From Curtanaerobium respiraculi (GTDB lineage: Bacteria; Actinomycetota; Coriobacteriia; Coriobacteriales; Eggerthellaceae), in assembly GCF_024609215.1 (NCBI RefSeq), contig NZ_JANIPD030000012.1, positions 62,001 through 126,000 on the forward strand: 64,000 bases of DNA, read 5' to 3'. The position numbers and the translations under genes are program-made. Below are positions 1 to 7,947 of this stretch, one piece after another. Each line of letters opens with the position of its first letter. Position 1 is the stretch's first letter. The notes beneath the pieces are model-generated. The model saw only the letters and a list, made by a program, of their open reading frames with translations. It did no database searches and was not told where the DNA came from.

Positions 1-72
1 TACCACGACGGGCTCGTCGCCGGATTCGCGCTCTGGCTGGGAGGCGTGGAATGTGTAGTACCTATCGCTCAT
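1..72 (-). CDS. Partial CDS, unidentified, last gene of the fab cluster in view
   Basis: Only the first 24 codons are visible (it begins MSDRYYTFHASQPERESG), and the gene runs off the left edge. The ATG lies inside the 3' end of fabZ, giving an 11-nt overlap of the kind seen between co-translated genes, so it is probably the next gene of the fatty-acid operon. In related clusters acetyl-CoA carboxylase subunits often follow fabZ, but this N-terminus matches none of them convincingly. No function is assigned. Confidence 0.5.
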   Translation of the reverse strand, partial: MSDRYYTFHASQPERESGDEPVVV

Positions 73-520
73 GGTTCACCGCCAAGACGTATCTCTGCAC
101 GGCCTCGGCGCAGGTTTTTCCTCCGACGCTCGCCGCCACCTCGGCGACCACCATGCGGGAGCCGCTTTTGACGATGGTGCCCTCCAGGCGCACGGTGTCG
201 CCGGGTTTGACCTGCTGGCGGAACTTCGCCTTATCGATGCCGGTCAAAAACCCGATGGTGCCTTCCTCGGCGCCGCGGCCGATCAGGGCGCAGATAGACG
301 CCGCTTGGGCGAGTGCCTCCATCAGGATGACGCCGGGCAACACCGGATGGCCGGGGAAATGCCCCTTGAAGATCGCGAGATCCGGGTCGATGTCGAGTTC
401 CGCCACGATGTGCTCTCCCGGGGTGCATTCGAGCACCCGCGTCACCCAGAGGAAGGGGGCGCGATGCGGGAGGATGGCCTCTATTTCCTGCTTTCCGCAA
501 GGAAAGGTGATTTCGGACAT
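62..520 (-). CDS. fabZ: 3-hydroxyacyl-ACP dehydratase FabZ
   Basis: Dehydrates (3R)-hydroxyacyl-ACP to trans-2-enoyl-ACP in type II fatty-acid synthesis, in the cytoplasm. The 152-aa product has the usual FabZ length and hot-dog fold signature: LPHRAPFLWVTRV near residue 17, then FKGHFPGHPVLPGV at residues 51-64 with the catalytic His, and LMEALAQAA on the long helix supplying the acidic residue. The start ATG is 8 nt after the fabF stop. No accB lies between fabF and fabZ, unlike the streptococcal arrangement. No separate FabA/FabM isomerase is visible, so the route to unsaturated acids is not explained here. Confidence 0.95.
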   Translation of the reverse strand: MSEITFPCGKQEIEAILPHRAPFLWVTRVLECTPGEHIVAELDIDPDLAIFKGHFPGHPVLPGVILMEALAQAASICALIGRGAEEGTIGFLTGIDKAKFRQQVKPGDTVRLEGTIVKSGSRMVVAEVAASVGGKTCAEAVQRYVLAVNHER

Positions 521-528
521 GATGCTTC

Positions 529-1809
529 CTAACCGCGCCAAGGGGAGATCGCCAGCGCCGCGTTGTGGCCACCGAATCCGAGCGATGTCGACAGGGCGAC
601 TTTCTGCGGATATCCCGTCAACGGCTCCTTCAGCACACGGGCGGGCGCCTCGGGGTCGGCTTGCTCGTAGCCGGCGGTGGGGGGCACGCAGTCGTTCGCC
701 ACGGAAAGCGCGCAGATGATCGCCTCCACAGCCCCGGCGGCGCCCAGCATATGGCCGGTCGTCCCTTTGACGGAGGTCACCGGGAGGGACCTTCCCGCAT
801 CTTCGCCGCAGAGCGCCCGGAGGGCGGCGGATTCGGTGGCGTCGTTCGCTGCAGTGCCGGTTCCGTGGGCGTTCAGATGTCCCAGGTCGGCGGGGATGAA
901 ACCGCCTTCGGCCAGGGCATGTCGCATGGCCGCCACGATGCCCTCGGCGCTGGGATCGGGGGCGGTCATATGGTAGGCGTCGCTCGTGCTGCCGAACCCG
1001 GTCACCTCCGCCAGGATGGCGGCACCGCGTGACAGGGCGTGCTCGAATGATTCGAGGATGAGGGCGCCCGATCCCTCGCCCGCGACGAACCCCTTTCTCC
1101 GCACGTCGAAGGGCAGGCTCGCCCGGTGGGGATCGTCCTCCGTCGAGAGCGCGCCCAGGTTTCCGAATCCCGCGATGCAGATGGGGCTGACCGATTCCTC
1201 GGTCCCGCCGGCAAGCGCCGCGTCGATGTAACCGTGCCGGATGTCGCGCGTCGCCATGCCGATGCAGTGCGCACCCGTGGCGCAGGCGGTCACGATGTCC
1301 AGGCATTCCCCCTTCATGCCGTAGCGGATGGAGAGGTTGCCGGAGGCGATGTTGCCGATCATGGTGGGGATGAACAGCGGGCTCACGCGCTTCGGACCCT
1401 TCGTCTCGAGCGCGTTGAAGCCGCGCTGCAGCTCGTCGATGCCCCCGATGCCCGTGCCGAACACCACGGCGATACGCGTTGCGTCTTCCGCGTCCATATC
1501 GAGTCCGCTTTGGGCCAGCGCCTCGTCGCTCGCGACGATGGCGTACTGCACGAAACGGTCGAAGCGGCGCGCCTCCTTCTTCGTCAGCCCGTGTTCGACG
1601 GGATCGAAATCGCGCACCTCTCCCGCGTTATGGGCGGAGTATCCCCCGCTCGTGTCGAAGCGGGTGATCGGGCCCAGGCAGCATGCGCGGCCCATGACCG
1701 CGTTCCACAGCGCCGGCACGCCGATTCCGGCGGGGGAAACGGCTCCCATGCCGGTGATGGCAACCCGATGCGTGCCATCGGGACGACGCGTTGCTATGGT
1801 GTTCGTCAT
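529..1809 (-). CDS. fabF: 3-oxoacyl-ACP synthase II FabF (KAS II)
   Basis: Condenses malonyl-ACP with acyl-ACP during chain elongation. The 426-aa protein carries the KAS Cys-His-His triad: Cys in TACATGAHC (about residue 175), His in NAHGTGTAANDAT (about residue 315) and His in VKGTTGHMLGAAG (about residue 352). The C-terminal glycine-rich loop reads SLGFGGHNAAL. The start codon overlaps the fabG stop by 4 nt (ATGA), which indicates translational coupling. Its length and motifs are those of an intact KAS II rather than a chain-length factor. Confidence 0.96.
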   Translation of the reverse strand: MTNTIATRRPDGTHRVAITGMGAVSPAGIGVPALWNAVMGRACCLGPITRFDTSGGYSAHNAGEVRDFDPVEHGLTKKEARRFDRFVQYAIVASDEALAQSGLDMDAEDATRIAVVFGTGIGGIDELQRGFNALETKGPKRVSPLFIPTMIGNIASGNLSIRYGMKGECLDIVTACATGAHCIGMATRDIRHGYIDAALAGGTEESVSPICIAGFGNLGALSTEDDPHRASLPFDVRRKGFVAGEGSGALILESFEHALSRGAAILAEVTGFGSTSDAYHMTAPDPSAEGIVAAMRHALAEGGFIPADLGHLNAHGTGTAANDATESAALRALCGEDAGRSLPVTSVKGTTGHMLGAAGAVEAIICALSVANDCVPPTAGYEQADPEAPARVLKEPLTGYPQKVALSTSLGFGGHNAALAISPWRG

Positions 1810-2561
1810 AATGAAAGACCTCCGTCCACGCAGAGCACCTGTCCGGTGATATACCCTGCGTTTTCACTTGCCAGAAAGCCCACGGTATGGGCGACGTCGT
1901 CGACTTCGCCCAGCCTGCCGCATCCGATGCGGGCCGCGATGGCCTCCCGCTGCGCGTCGGTCAACGCGGCGGTCATGTCCGAGGCGATGAAGCCGGGGGC
2001 GACGGCGTTCACGGTGATGCCGCGCGATGCGACCTCGCGGGCCAGCGCCTTCGTGATGCCGATGACGCCCGCTTTGCTCGCAGCGTAGTTCACCTGGCCC
2101 GCATTGCCGTACACGCCCACCACGCTGCTCATGTTCACGATGCGTCCGTAGCGCTGCTTGGCCATCGGGCGGATGGCGGCTTGGCAGCAGGTGAACGCGC
2201 CCTTCAGATTCACGGCGATCACGTCGTCGAAATCCGCTTCCTTCATTCGCATGATCAGCCCGTCGCGCGTGATGCCGGCGTTGTTCACCAAGATGTCGAT
2301 GCGGCCGAACCCTTCGACGCAGGCGGCGACGAGCTCCTTCGCCTGCCTCGCATCGGCGACGTCCCCGACGCGGGCGATGGCGGCGACGCCGAATTCGCGG
2401 GCCAGTTCGTCGGCGATCTGCCGCGCGGAGGGAAGGCTATGCTCGCTCGAGCAGTTCACGCATACGTTGCAGCCGCTCGCGGCGAGGGTGCGCGCTACGG
2501 CGCGCCCGATGCCGCGGCTCGAGCCCGTGACGAGGGCGGCACGTGTGATGGGGGTGGTCAT
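1806..2561 (-). CDS. fabG: 3-oxoacyl-ACP reductase FabG
   Basis: NADPH-dependent reduction of 3-ketoacyl-ACP in the elongation cycle. This is a 251-aa short-chain dehydrogenase: TGSSRGIGRAVA nucleotide loop at residues 13-24, NNAG near residue 97, and the catalytic Ser/Tyr/Lys in MSSVVGVYGN and VNYAASKAGV (about residues 145-165). The C-terminus ends GQVLCVDGGLSL, as in classical FabG. It is separated from fabD by 15 nt, with an AGGA-type ribosome site (GAAAGGAACCGC before ATG). Confidence 0.95.
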   Translation of the reverse strand: MTTPITRAALVTGSSRGIGRAVARTLAASGCNVCVNCSSEHSLPSARQIADELAREFGVAAIARVGDVADARQAKELVAACVEGFGRIDILVNNAGITRDGLIMRMKEADFDDVIAVNLKGAFTCCQAAIRPMAKQRYGRIVNMSSVVGVYGNAGQVNYAASKAGVIGITKALAREVASRGITVNAVAPGFIASDMTAALTDAQREAIAARIGCGRLGEVDDVAHTVGFLASENAGYITGQVLCVDGGLSL

Positions 2562-2576
2562 GCGGTTCCTTTCTCG

Positions 2577-3533
2577 TTAAGCGGACGTCGCAGCGATCAC
2601 ATCGCCGTGCGCGAAGGCTTCTATCGAAGCGGAATCCTGGATGCATGTCCTTTCCGCCGCAGGCAGGATGCGCTTCACCAGGTTCGAGAGCGCGCCGCCG
2701 TATCCGACCTCCGCAAACCTCTCGAACCCACGCTCGCTCAGGGAGCGGATGCTCTGCTCGAAACGCACGGGATGCGTGAGATGGTCGATCAGGTGCTGCG
2801 GGGCCGAGGATGCGTCCAGAGGGCGCGCATCGGTGTTGCAGATCAAGGGGATGCGTGCCTCGTCGAAATGGACGTTGGCGAGATAGCCGGCGAATTCATC
2901 CGCCGCCTGCTGCATGAGGGGGCTGTGGAATGCGCCGGCCGTTGCCAAGCGGCGCGCGCGGTGTCCCTTCTCGATCCATGCTCTCTCCGCTCGCGCCACC
3001 GCTTCGGGGGTGCCGGAGACAACGGTTTGGGCGGGCGTGTTGTAATTCGCCGCCGCCAGCACGTCGCCTTGAGCGCATGCGGCGCATACCTCCTCCACCT
3101 CGCGGGGGGAGCCTTTCATGAAGGCGCTCATGGCGCCTTCATGGGAATGAACCGCCTTGTCCATCGCCGCCGCGCGCGCATTCAGCAGCCGAAACGTCGC
3201 TTCGACGGAGAGCATGCCGGACACGGCGAGCGCGCTGATCTGCCCGAGGGATAGCCCCATGGCCGCGCCCGGTTCGACGCCGCGTTCCATCAGGGATTGC
3301 GCCACACCGATCGATGTGGCGGCGATCACCGCCTGCGCGTTGCGCGTATCGTTGAGGATGTCGGCGGGGGCGTCGGTCGAAAGCGCATGCACGTCGATTC
3401 CGAAGATGTCGGACGCGCATGCGAACACGCGCGCGACCGCGGGGTCGAATGTCAGGCCTGCGCCCATGCCCGGCTTCTGCGACCCCTGGCCCGAGCACAT
3501 GAACACCCAGCGGGATGCGTTGCTAGTCTCCAT
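2577..3533 (-). CDS. fabD: Malonyl-CoA:ACP transacylase FabD
   Basis: Loads malonyl groups onto ACP. The 318-aa product starts METSNASRWVF; the longer open frame upstream is only fabK read out of frame. The entry loop CSGQGSQKPGMG is near residue 12. The nucleophile elbow reads GLSLGQ (about residues 94-99), where most FabD proteins have GHSLGE, so the His before the catalytic Ser is Leu here. The second catalytic residue is in GAFHSPLM (about residue 203). The ATG lies 11 nt inside fabK, implying coupling. Position and remaining motifs make the assignment firm despite the altered elbow. Confidence 0.93.
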   Translation of the reverse strand: METSNASRWVFMCSGQGSQKPGMGAGLTFDPAVARVFACASDIFGIDVHALSTDAPADILNDTRNAQAVIAATSIGVAQSLMERGVEPGAAMGLSLGQISALAVSGMLSVEATFRLLNARAAAMDKAVHSHEGAMSAFMKGSPREVEEVCAACAQGDVLAAANYNTPAQTVVSGTPEAVARAERAWIEKGHRARRLATAGAFHSPLMQQAADEFAGYLANVHFDEARIPLICNTDARPLDASSAPQHLIDHLTHPVRFEQSIRSLSERGFERFAEVGYGGALSNLVKRILPAAERTCIQDSASIEAFAHGDVIAATSA

Positions 3534-4506
3534 CGCGTCCAGCCTCCTTTGCCCGCGCGGCCGCCTGGCGAGCCCGCTCTTCCAGCGGCATCTCGCAGAT
3601 GGCCTCCGCCTGCGCGACCATATCGTCGATGACGCGCGCGGCGGTGAGCCTCGCGTGGACGAGCGCGGAGGATTGCCCCGCCATGACCGTCCCGTTTTCC
3701 ACATCGCCCGATACCGCGCGTTGCAGGCTGCCCACGTACATGCGCTCGAGCTCGTCGCCCGACAGGGGGTCGCCTTCCAGCTTGCGGACCGCGCGCGCGA
3801 AGCGGTTCTTCAGGCAGCGCACCGGATGCCCGCTCCCGCGGCCCGTGACCACGGTGTCCGCATCCTTCGCGCCCAAGATCTTCTCCTTGTACGCATCCGC
3901 CACGGTGCATTCCTCGACCGTCAGAAACCTCGTGCCGCACTGCACGCCCTCGGCGCCCAAGGCAAAGGCCGCCGCCATGCCCCGTCCATCGGCTATGCCG
4001 CCCGCAGCGATGACGGGGATCGACACCGCGTCGCACACCGCCGGCACGAGCGCCATGGTGGCAAGCTCTCCCACGTGGCCGCCCGACTCGGTTCCCTCGG
4101 CAACGACGGCATCCGCTCCCAGACGCTCCATCCGCTTCGCGAGGGCGGTGCTGGCGACCACGGGAATCACCTTGATGCCCGCTTCCTTCCACATGTGTAT
4201 GTAGGGGGACGGGCTGCCGGCGCCCGTGGTGATCGCGTCCACGCGCAGCTCGCACAGGAGTTCGGCCAGGGCGCCGGCGTTCTCGTCCATCAGCATTACG
4301 TTCGCGCCGATGGGCTTGTCGGTGGCTTTCCGCGCTGCTTCGACTTGGCTCCGCACCCAGTCGAGGGGCGCTCCGCCGCAGGCGATGATGCCCAGCCCGC
4401 CGGCTTCGCTGACCGCCGCGGCAAGCGAGGCGTCGGCGATCCGCGCCATGGCGCCTTGCATGATGGGGGCTTGGATGCCCAGAAGTTCGGTGATGCGCGT
4501 TTTCAT
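3523..4506 (-). CDS. fabK: FMN-dependent enoyl-ACP reductase II FabK
   Basis: Final reduction of the elongation cycle by a flavoenzyme unrelated to FabI, hence naturally triclosan-tolerant in known cases. The 327-aa protein begins MKTRITELLGIQAPIMQGAM, typical of the NMO/FabK TIM-barrel family. It has GGLGIIACGG (about 35-44), the EGTESGGHVGE loop bearing a conserved His (about 140), AAGGIADGRGMAAAFALGA phosphate-binding repeats (about 168-186) and GTRFLTVEEC (about 191). It starts 5 nt after the acpP stop. No fabI or fabL is present, so this is probably the operon's only enoyl reductase. Confidence 0.94.
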   Translation of the reverse strand: MKTRITELLGIQAPIMQGAMARIADASLAAAVSEAGGLGIIACGGAPLDWVRSQVEAARKATDKPIGANVMLMDENAGALAELLCELRVDAITTGAGSPSPYIHMWKEAGIKVIPVVASTALAKRMERLGADAVVAEGTESGGHVGELATMALVPAVCDAVSIPVIAAGGIADGRGMAAAFALGAEGVQCGTRFLTVEECTVADAYKEKILGAKDADTVVTGRGSGHPVRCLKNRFARAVRKLEGDPLSGDELERMYVGSLQRAVSGDVENGTVMAGQSSALVHARLTAARVIDDMVAQAEAICEMPLEERARQAAARAKEAGRDGD

Positions 4507-4511
4507 GGCAG

Positions 4512-4733
4512 TTATTTCAGGGAGTCGATGCGCTCGGCAAGCTGCCCGATGGTTTGGACGCCTTCCAGCTCGCCGAACTCGATGTCGCACTTCTCCTCGA
4601 TATCGCAGATGAGCTCCGTCATGTCGAGCGAGTCGATGTCCAGGGAGTCCAGGGTGGACTCAGACGTGACCGTTTCCGGCTCGATGTCCAGGTTCTCCTG
4701 CAGGGATTCTTTGATGATATCCATTGAGTTCAT
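4512..4733 (-). CDS. acpP: Acyl carrier protein
   Basis: Carries acyl chains on 4'-phosphopantetheine. The 73-aa acidic protein has the attachment serine in LDIDSLDMTEL (about residue 35). Translation starts at the first Met, preceded by GGAAGG with a 7-nt gap; a second Met three codons later is possible. It is the first gene of the minus-strand fab operon, with a palindromic operator candidate about 30-50 nt upstream, so operon transcription probably begins just before it. Confidence 0.95.
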   Translation of the reverse strand: MNSMDIIKESLQENLDIEPETVTSESTLDSLDIDSLDMTELICDIEEKCDIEFGELEGVQTIGQLAERIDSLK

Positions 4734-4764
4734 TGTCTTACCTTCCGATTATTAGGCATGCAAA

Positions 4765-4780
4765 TAGTTAGACGAACTAA
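4765..4780. promoter_or_regulatory. Candidate FabT operator upstream of acpP
   Basis: An inverted repeat TAGTT-AGACG-AACTA lies in an AT-rich stretch 32-47 nt upstream of acpP. Its core TTAGACGAACTAA resembles TTAGATAAACTAA in the fabT-fabH spacer. FabT-type MarR repressors of streptococci bind palindromes of comparable size in front of fab genes. Binding here is inferred from position and repetition only. Confidence 0.5.
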
Positions 4781-4875
4781 GCAAAAGTATCATAAGAAGT
4801 CGTTTTGGCGCGTGCAAGCACTTCATGAATCCGACAGACTGAGAGGGGTCCCTCGGCGCAAGATGCGGGGAAAGC

Positions 4876-5343
4876 CTATGCCTTCGCCTGCTCGTCGAAG
4901 AAGCGCTTCACATGGGCGAGCGCCGCGGCCAAGGCCTTCTGCTGCGCTTCGTTGAGGCCCTCGACCGCGGCCGCGATCATCTTTTCATGGAAAAGCCGAT
5001 GGGCGAGGAATGCCTTGCGTCCGCTTGCGGTAAGGGACAGAAGCACCTGCCGCCGATCCTGATCGGACCGTTCGCGTCGCACGTAGCCCATCTTCTCCAG
5101 ACGGTTGATGGCAACCGTCAGCGTGGCGAGCGTCACATCAAGGCGCGCCGCCGCCACCTTCATCGGATTCTTCTCGTGCAGACCCACGGCAACGAGGGTG
5201 TGGATATCGGTGATGGAGAGCCCCTTCGTCAGGCGATTATCCAACGCGCGCTCTTCTATGTTCATAACTGATTGGAAGGTGCCGGAGAACAGATCGTCCA
5301 AGGTGAGGTTCTGCTCCGCCATTGCTTGGTTCGGTTCGGCCAT
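4876..5343 (-). CDS. fabT: MarR-family regulator, FabT-like
   Basis: Probable transcriptional repressor of the fab genes. The 155-aa winged-helix protein runs FSGTFQSVMNIEERAL, then LSITDIHTLVAVGLHEK, a recognition region VAAARLDVTLATLTVAINRL and the wing RRERSDQDRRQVLLSLT, all in FabT order. It lies between the minus-strand fab operon and the divergent fabH, as streptococcal fabT does. The start chosen (MAEPNQAMAEQ) has AGAAAG 6 nt upstream; a TTG/ATG further upstream at about 5412 has a poorer site. In known FabT proteins, repression is strengthened by long-chain acyl-ACP. Confidence 0.85.
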   Translation of the reverse strand: MAEPNQAMAEQNLTLDDLFSGTFQSVMNIEERALDNRLTKGLSITDIHTLVAVGLHEKNPMKVAAARLDVTLATLTVAINRLEKMGYVRRERSDQDRRQVLLSLTASGRKAFLAHRLFHEKMIAAAVEGLNEAQQKALAAALAHVKRFFDEQAKA

Positions 5344-5421
5344 GATCGCGCTTTCTCGGGTTGATGCCTGCGTTTCGATGGAGGTCGCATGTGCGTTATT
5401 GCAACCCCTCATGCCTTTCGA

Positions 5422-5442
5422 TAGTTTAATTAGATAAACTAA
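5422..5442. promoter_or_regulatory. Candidate FabT operator in the fabT-fabH spacer
   Basis: Inverted repeat TAGTTTA-(6 nt)-TAAACTA between the divergent fabT and fabH starts. It overlaps TTAGATAAACTAA, which matches the acpP-proximal site at 11 of 13 positions. It sits in an AT-rich patch suitable for both promoters, consistent with autoregulation plus control of fabH. Not experimentally supported here. Confidence 0.5.
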
Positions 5443-5487
5443 CTAAAAGGGTGTAAAACGCAACAATTATCTCATAAAGGGGAATGC

Positions 5488-6591
5488 ATGGGCGCTTCAC
5501 TCATCGGCTGCGGAAAAGCTCTACCGGCGTTGCGGGTGCGGAACGACGACCTTTCCTCCCTTGTGGAAACGGACGATGAGTGGATCGTGAAGCGGACGGG
5601 CATTCACGAACGGCGCATCGCCGTTGGGGAGACCGCAACCGACCTGGCGTCTGCCGCGTGCGAGGCGGCGATGGGGATCGAGCCGCGCGTGCCCCAGGGA
5701 ATGAAAACTGCCGGCTGGCATGGGCATGTGGCATCCGGCGAATGCAAAGGCGGACAAATCGATCCGGCGACCATCGACCTCGTGGTGTGCATGACGGTGT
5801 CCGGCGATGCGGCGATCCCCTCCCAGGCAGCGCTCGTGAAGATGCGGCTGGGGCTTTCGAACGCGGTCGCCTTCGATGTGAACGCCGCCTGCTCGGGCTG
5901 CGTGTACGGGCTGTCGGTTGCCGAGGGCCTCATGCGCGCCGCTGCCGCCGCGCCCGGCAGGTGCAATCCCGTGCGCCGTGCCCTCGTGGTGGGGGTGGAG
6001 CGCCTGAGCCGCGTGGTCGATTGGGGCGATCGCTCGACGTGCGTGCTGTTCGGCGACGGCGCCGGTGCCGTGCTCTTGGAGTGGCGCGACGATCGGAGGG
6101 GGATCATCTCCACCTTCCTGAAGAACACCGACGATCCCGATTTGACGCTTTCGTTGGGCCTGCCCCGGCCGGGCGAACCCCCCTTCGATGCCGAAGGGGT
6201 TGGCAAGCGCGGCGGCGCATACCGGATCCCCTACGGCATGACCCCGTACATCGGAATGGCGGGGCGCGAGGTGTTCAAGTTCGCCACCGCCGCCGTGCGC
6301 GAGGCGATCGAGGAGGCGGCAAGGCGCGGGGAAACCGACCTGGGCGACCTGGCGTGCATCGTTCCCCATCAGGCCAACGAGCGCATCATCGCCCATGTGG
6401 CGAAGAAAATGGGCCTGCCGCTGGAGCGGTTCCAGCTCTCCATCGGGGAGTGCGGCAACACAAGTGCCGCGAGCGCGCTCATCGCGCTCTGCGACGCGTA
6501 TTCCTTGGGGAAGATAGGGCAGGGCGATCGCGTGGTCATCGTCGGTTTCGGCGGCGGTTTGACGAGCGGCGCCCTCCTTTTCGAAGCGTAG
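5488..6591 (+). CDS. fabH: 3-oxoacyl-ACP synthase III FabH
   Basis: Initiates fatty-acid synthesis by condensing an acyl-CoA primer with malonyl-ACP. The 367-aa protein has the KAS III triad: Cys in NAACSGCVYGL (about residue 136), His in VPHQANERII (about 292) and Asn in CGNTSAAS (about 323). The N-terminus has DEWIVKRTGIHERRI. It is longer than typical FabH (about 320 aa) because of an insert around residues 65-95 (GIEPRVPQGMKTAGWHGHVA). It is transcribed away from the rest of the fab genes behind a shared operator region, with AAAGGGG 5 nt before ATG, and is followed by a stem-loop and T-run. Confidence 0.94.
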   Translation: MGASLIGCGKALPALRVRNDDLSSLVETDDEWIVKRTGIHERRIAVGETATDLASAACEAAMGIEPRVPQGMKTAGWHGHVASGECKGGQIDPATIDLVVCMTVSGDAAIPSQAALVKMRLGLSNAVAFDVNAACSGCVYGLSVAEGLMRAAAAAPGRCNPVRRALVVGVERLSRVVDWGDRSTCVLFGDGAGAVLLEWRDDRRGIISTFLKNTDDPDLTLSLGLPRPGEPPFDAEGVGKRGGAYRIPYGMTPYIGMAGREVFKFATAAVREAIEEAARRGETDLGDLACIVPHQANERIIAHVAKKMGLPLERFQLSIGECGNTSAASALIALCDAYSLGKIGQGDRVVIVGFGGGLTSGALLFEA

Positions 6592-6712
6592 CGCCCGCCG
6601 CGCTCCGCGCGTCGGCCGGCCCGTGCCTCCCGCATGCGCTCTCGCTGCCTGAAATGGGGTTTTCAATCTATAGCCGCAGGTCATAGGTTTAAGTCTTCGA
6701 AAAGGAGAAGCG

Positions 6713-6750
6713 GGAGCCGCTCGCGGCGCTCTGCTGCTCCCCTATTTTTC
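6713..6750 (+). terminator. Probable terminator after fabH
   Basis: GGGAGC (6713-6718) pairs with GCTCCC (6737-6742) across an 18-nt loop that can pair internally, followed by CTATTTTT. The stem is short, but the T-run and position between fabH and the hydrogenase operon fit a Rho-independent terminator. Confidence 0.5.
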
Positions 6751-6826
6751 GGCCCGTCTAGCGGGTACATCCTGCCATTTACGACTCGGTGAAGGTAAAA
6801 TACGCCGCGGGAGAATGAGTTTCCGC

Positions 6827-6873
6827 CCGCGATGCGTTGTTTTGAAACGCATGAGGAGGGCTTCGCATCGCGG
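6827..6873 (+). promoter_or_regulatory. Leader with two competing hairpins before the hydrogenase operon
   Basis: CCGCGATGCG (6827-6836) is perfectly complementary to CGCATCGCGG (6864-6873). Within it, ATGCGTT (6832-6838) can instead pair with AACGCAT (6846-6852). The two stems share bases and exclude each other. The ribosome site GAGGAGGAGG follows about 15 nt later. This could be an attenuation or RNA-switch element, but no T-run follows and no known riboswitch class was recognised. Confidence 0.35.
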
Positions 6874-6900
6874 CGGCTCAATCGATGAGGAGGAGGAATT

Positions 6901-7947
6901 ATGGCGGAGAAGCGGGCAAGTTACTATATCGAAGAAGGGAGGTTCGGGAGTTTCGTCGATGCCATCATCGCGAAGTATCGAACGGTCGGCCCCACTGCGA
7001 AGCGCGACAAGTTCGATTACGCCACGCTGGAAAGCGCGGAGGACCTGAGGCTCGATTTCGACGTCACCATCCTACCTCCGAAAAAGGTGTTCTTCCCACC
7101 GGTTCAGCAATTGCTGTCATTCGATGGGGATGAGGTCGCGTCGTGCATCGCTCCTGTGCCGACCGTCCTGCTCGGCGTCCATTTCTACGACGTCAAGGGC
7201 ATCGACATCGTCGACAAGCTCATGACGGAGCCGAAGTGCGACGGCGACTACCTCGCCCAGCGCCGGGAGACCACGATCGTCGCCAGCAACATCCGGAACA
7301 TCTCGGAATGGGCGTTCTGGGATACCGTCGGCACCGAGATGAAAGCCGAGGGGATGGATGCCTTCCTCACCAAGATCGACGGCGGTTACGTGTTCGACGT
7401 CTACACCGACAAGGGCCGGGATCTCGTCGAGCTGGGAGATTTCCGCGAGGCCGTGTTCGATGAGACGAACGCGGCGCGCCAGGTCAACGATTCGGTGATG
7501 GGGAAGTGCGAGCATAGGCTGCACCACTCGTCCGAGGAGATAGCCCGCGTGATGCGCGATGAATTCGACGACGTCCCCATATGGAAGACCCTTGCGGAAG
7601 GCTGCTTCAGCTGCGGTTCGTGCAACCTGGTGTGCCCCACCTGCTTCTGTTTCGACGTGCAGGACCATTGGGATCTGAACCAGGTCGACGGCGACCGCAC
7701 GCGGTATTGGGACTCATGCATGGCCTGCGACTTCGCAAGCACAACGCTCGCCGGCGGCGGCGCGGAGAACTTCCGCGGCGAACGCTACGAGCGCTTCCGC
7801 CATCGCCTGATGCGCAAGTCCACCTACCTCAACAGCCGCGTCGGCGGCCCCGCGTGCACAGGGTGCGGGCGGTGCGCCGGTGCGTGCACGGCGCGCATCG
7901 CCGATCCGGTCAAGGTGATCAACGCGGTGATGGAGGTGGAGCGATGA
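6901..7947 (+). CDS. hydB: [NiFe] hydrogenase beta subunit, 4Fe-4S electron-transfer protein
   Basis: First gene of a cytoplasmic four-subunit hydrogenase laid out beta-gamma-delta-alpha like archaeal sulfhydrogenase I. The 348-aa protein belongs to the anaerobic sulfite reductase A-like family. It has two C-terminal cubane-cluster motifs, CFSCGSCNLVCPTC (about residue 236) and CTGCGRCAGAC (about residue 319), plus extra Cys in CFCFD. It should pass electrons between the small subunit and the flavin subunit. A very strong ribosome site (GAGGAGGAATT) precedes ATG. The stop overlaps the next start (ATGA). Confidence 0.88.
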   Translation: MAEKRASYYIEEGRFGSFVDAIIAKYRTVGPTAKRDKFDYATLESAEDLRLDFDVTILPPKKVFFPPVQQLLSFDGDEVASCIAPVPTVLLGVHFYDVKGIDIVDKLMTEPKCDGDYLAQRRETTIVASNIRNISEWAFWDTVGTEMKAEGMDAFLTKIDGGYVFDVYTDKGRDLVELGDFREAVFDETNAARQVNDSVMGKCEHRLHHSSEEIARVMRDEFDDVPIWKTLAEGCFSCGSCNLVCPTCFCFDVQDHWDLNQVDGDRTRYWDSCMACDFASTTLAGGGAENFRGERYERFRHRLMRKSTYLNSRVGGPACTGCGRCAGACTARIADPVKVINAVMEVER

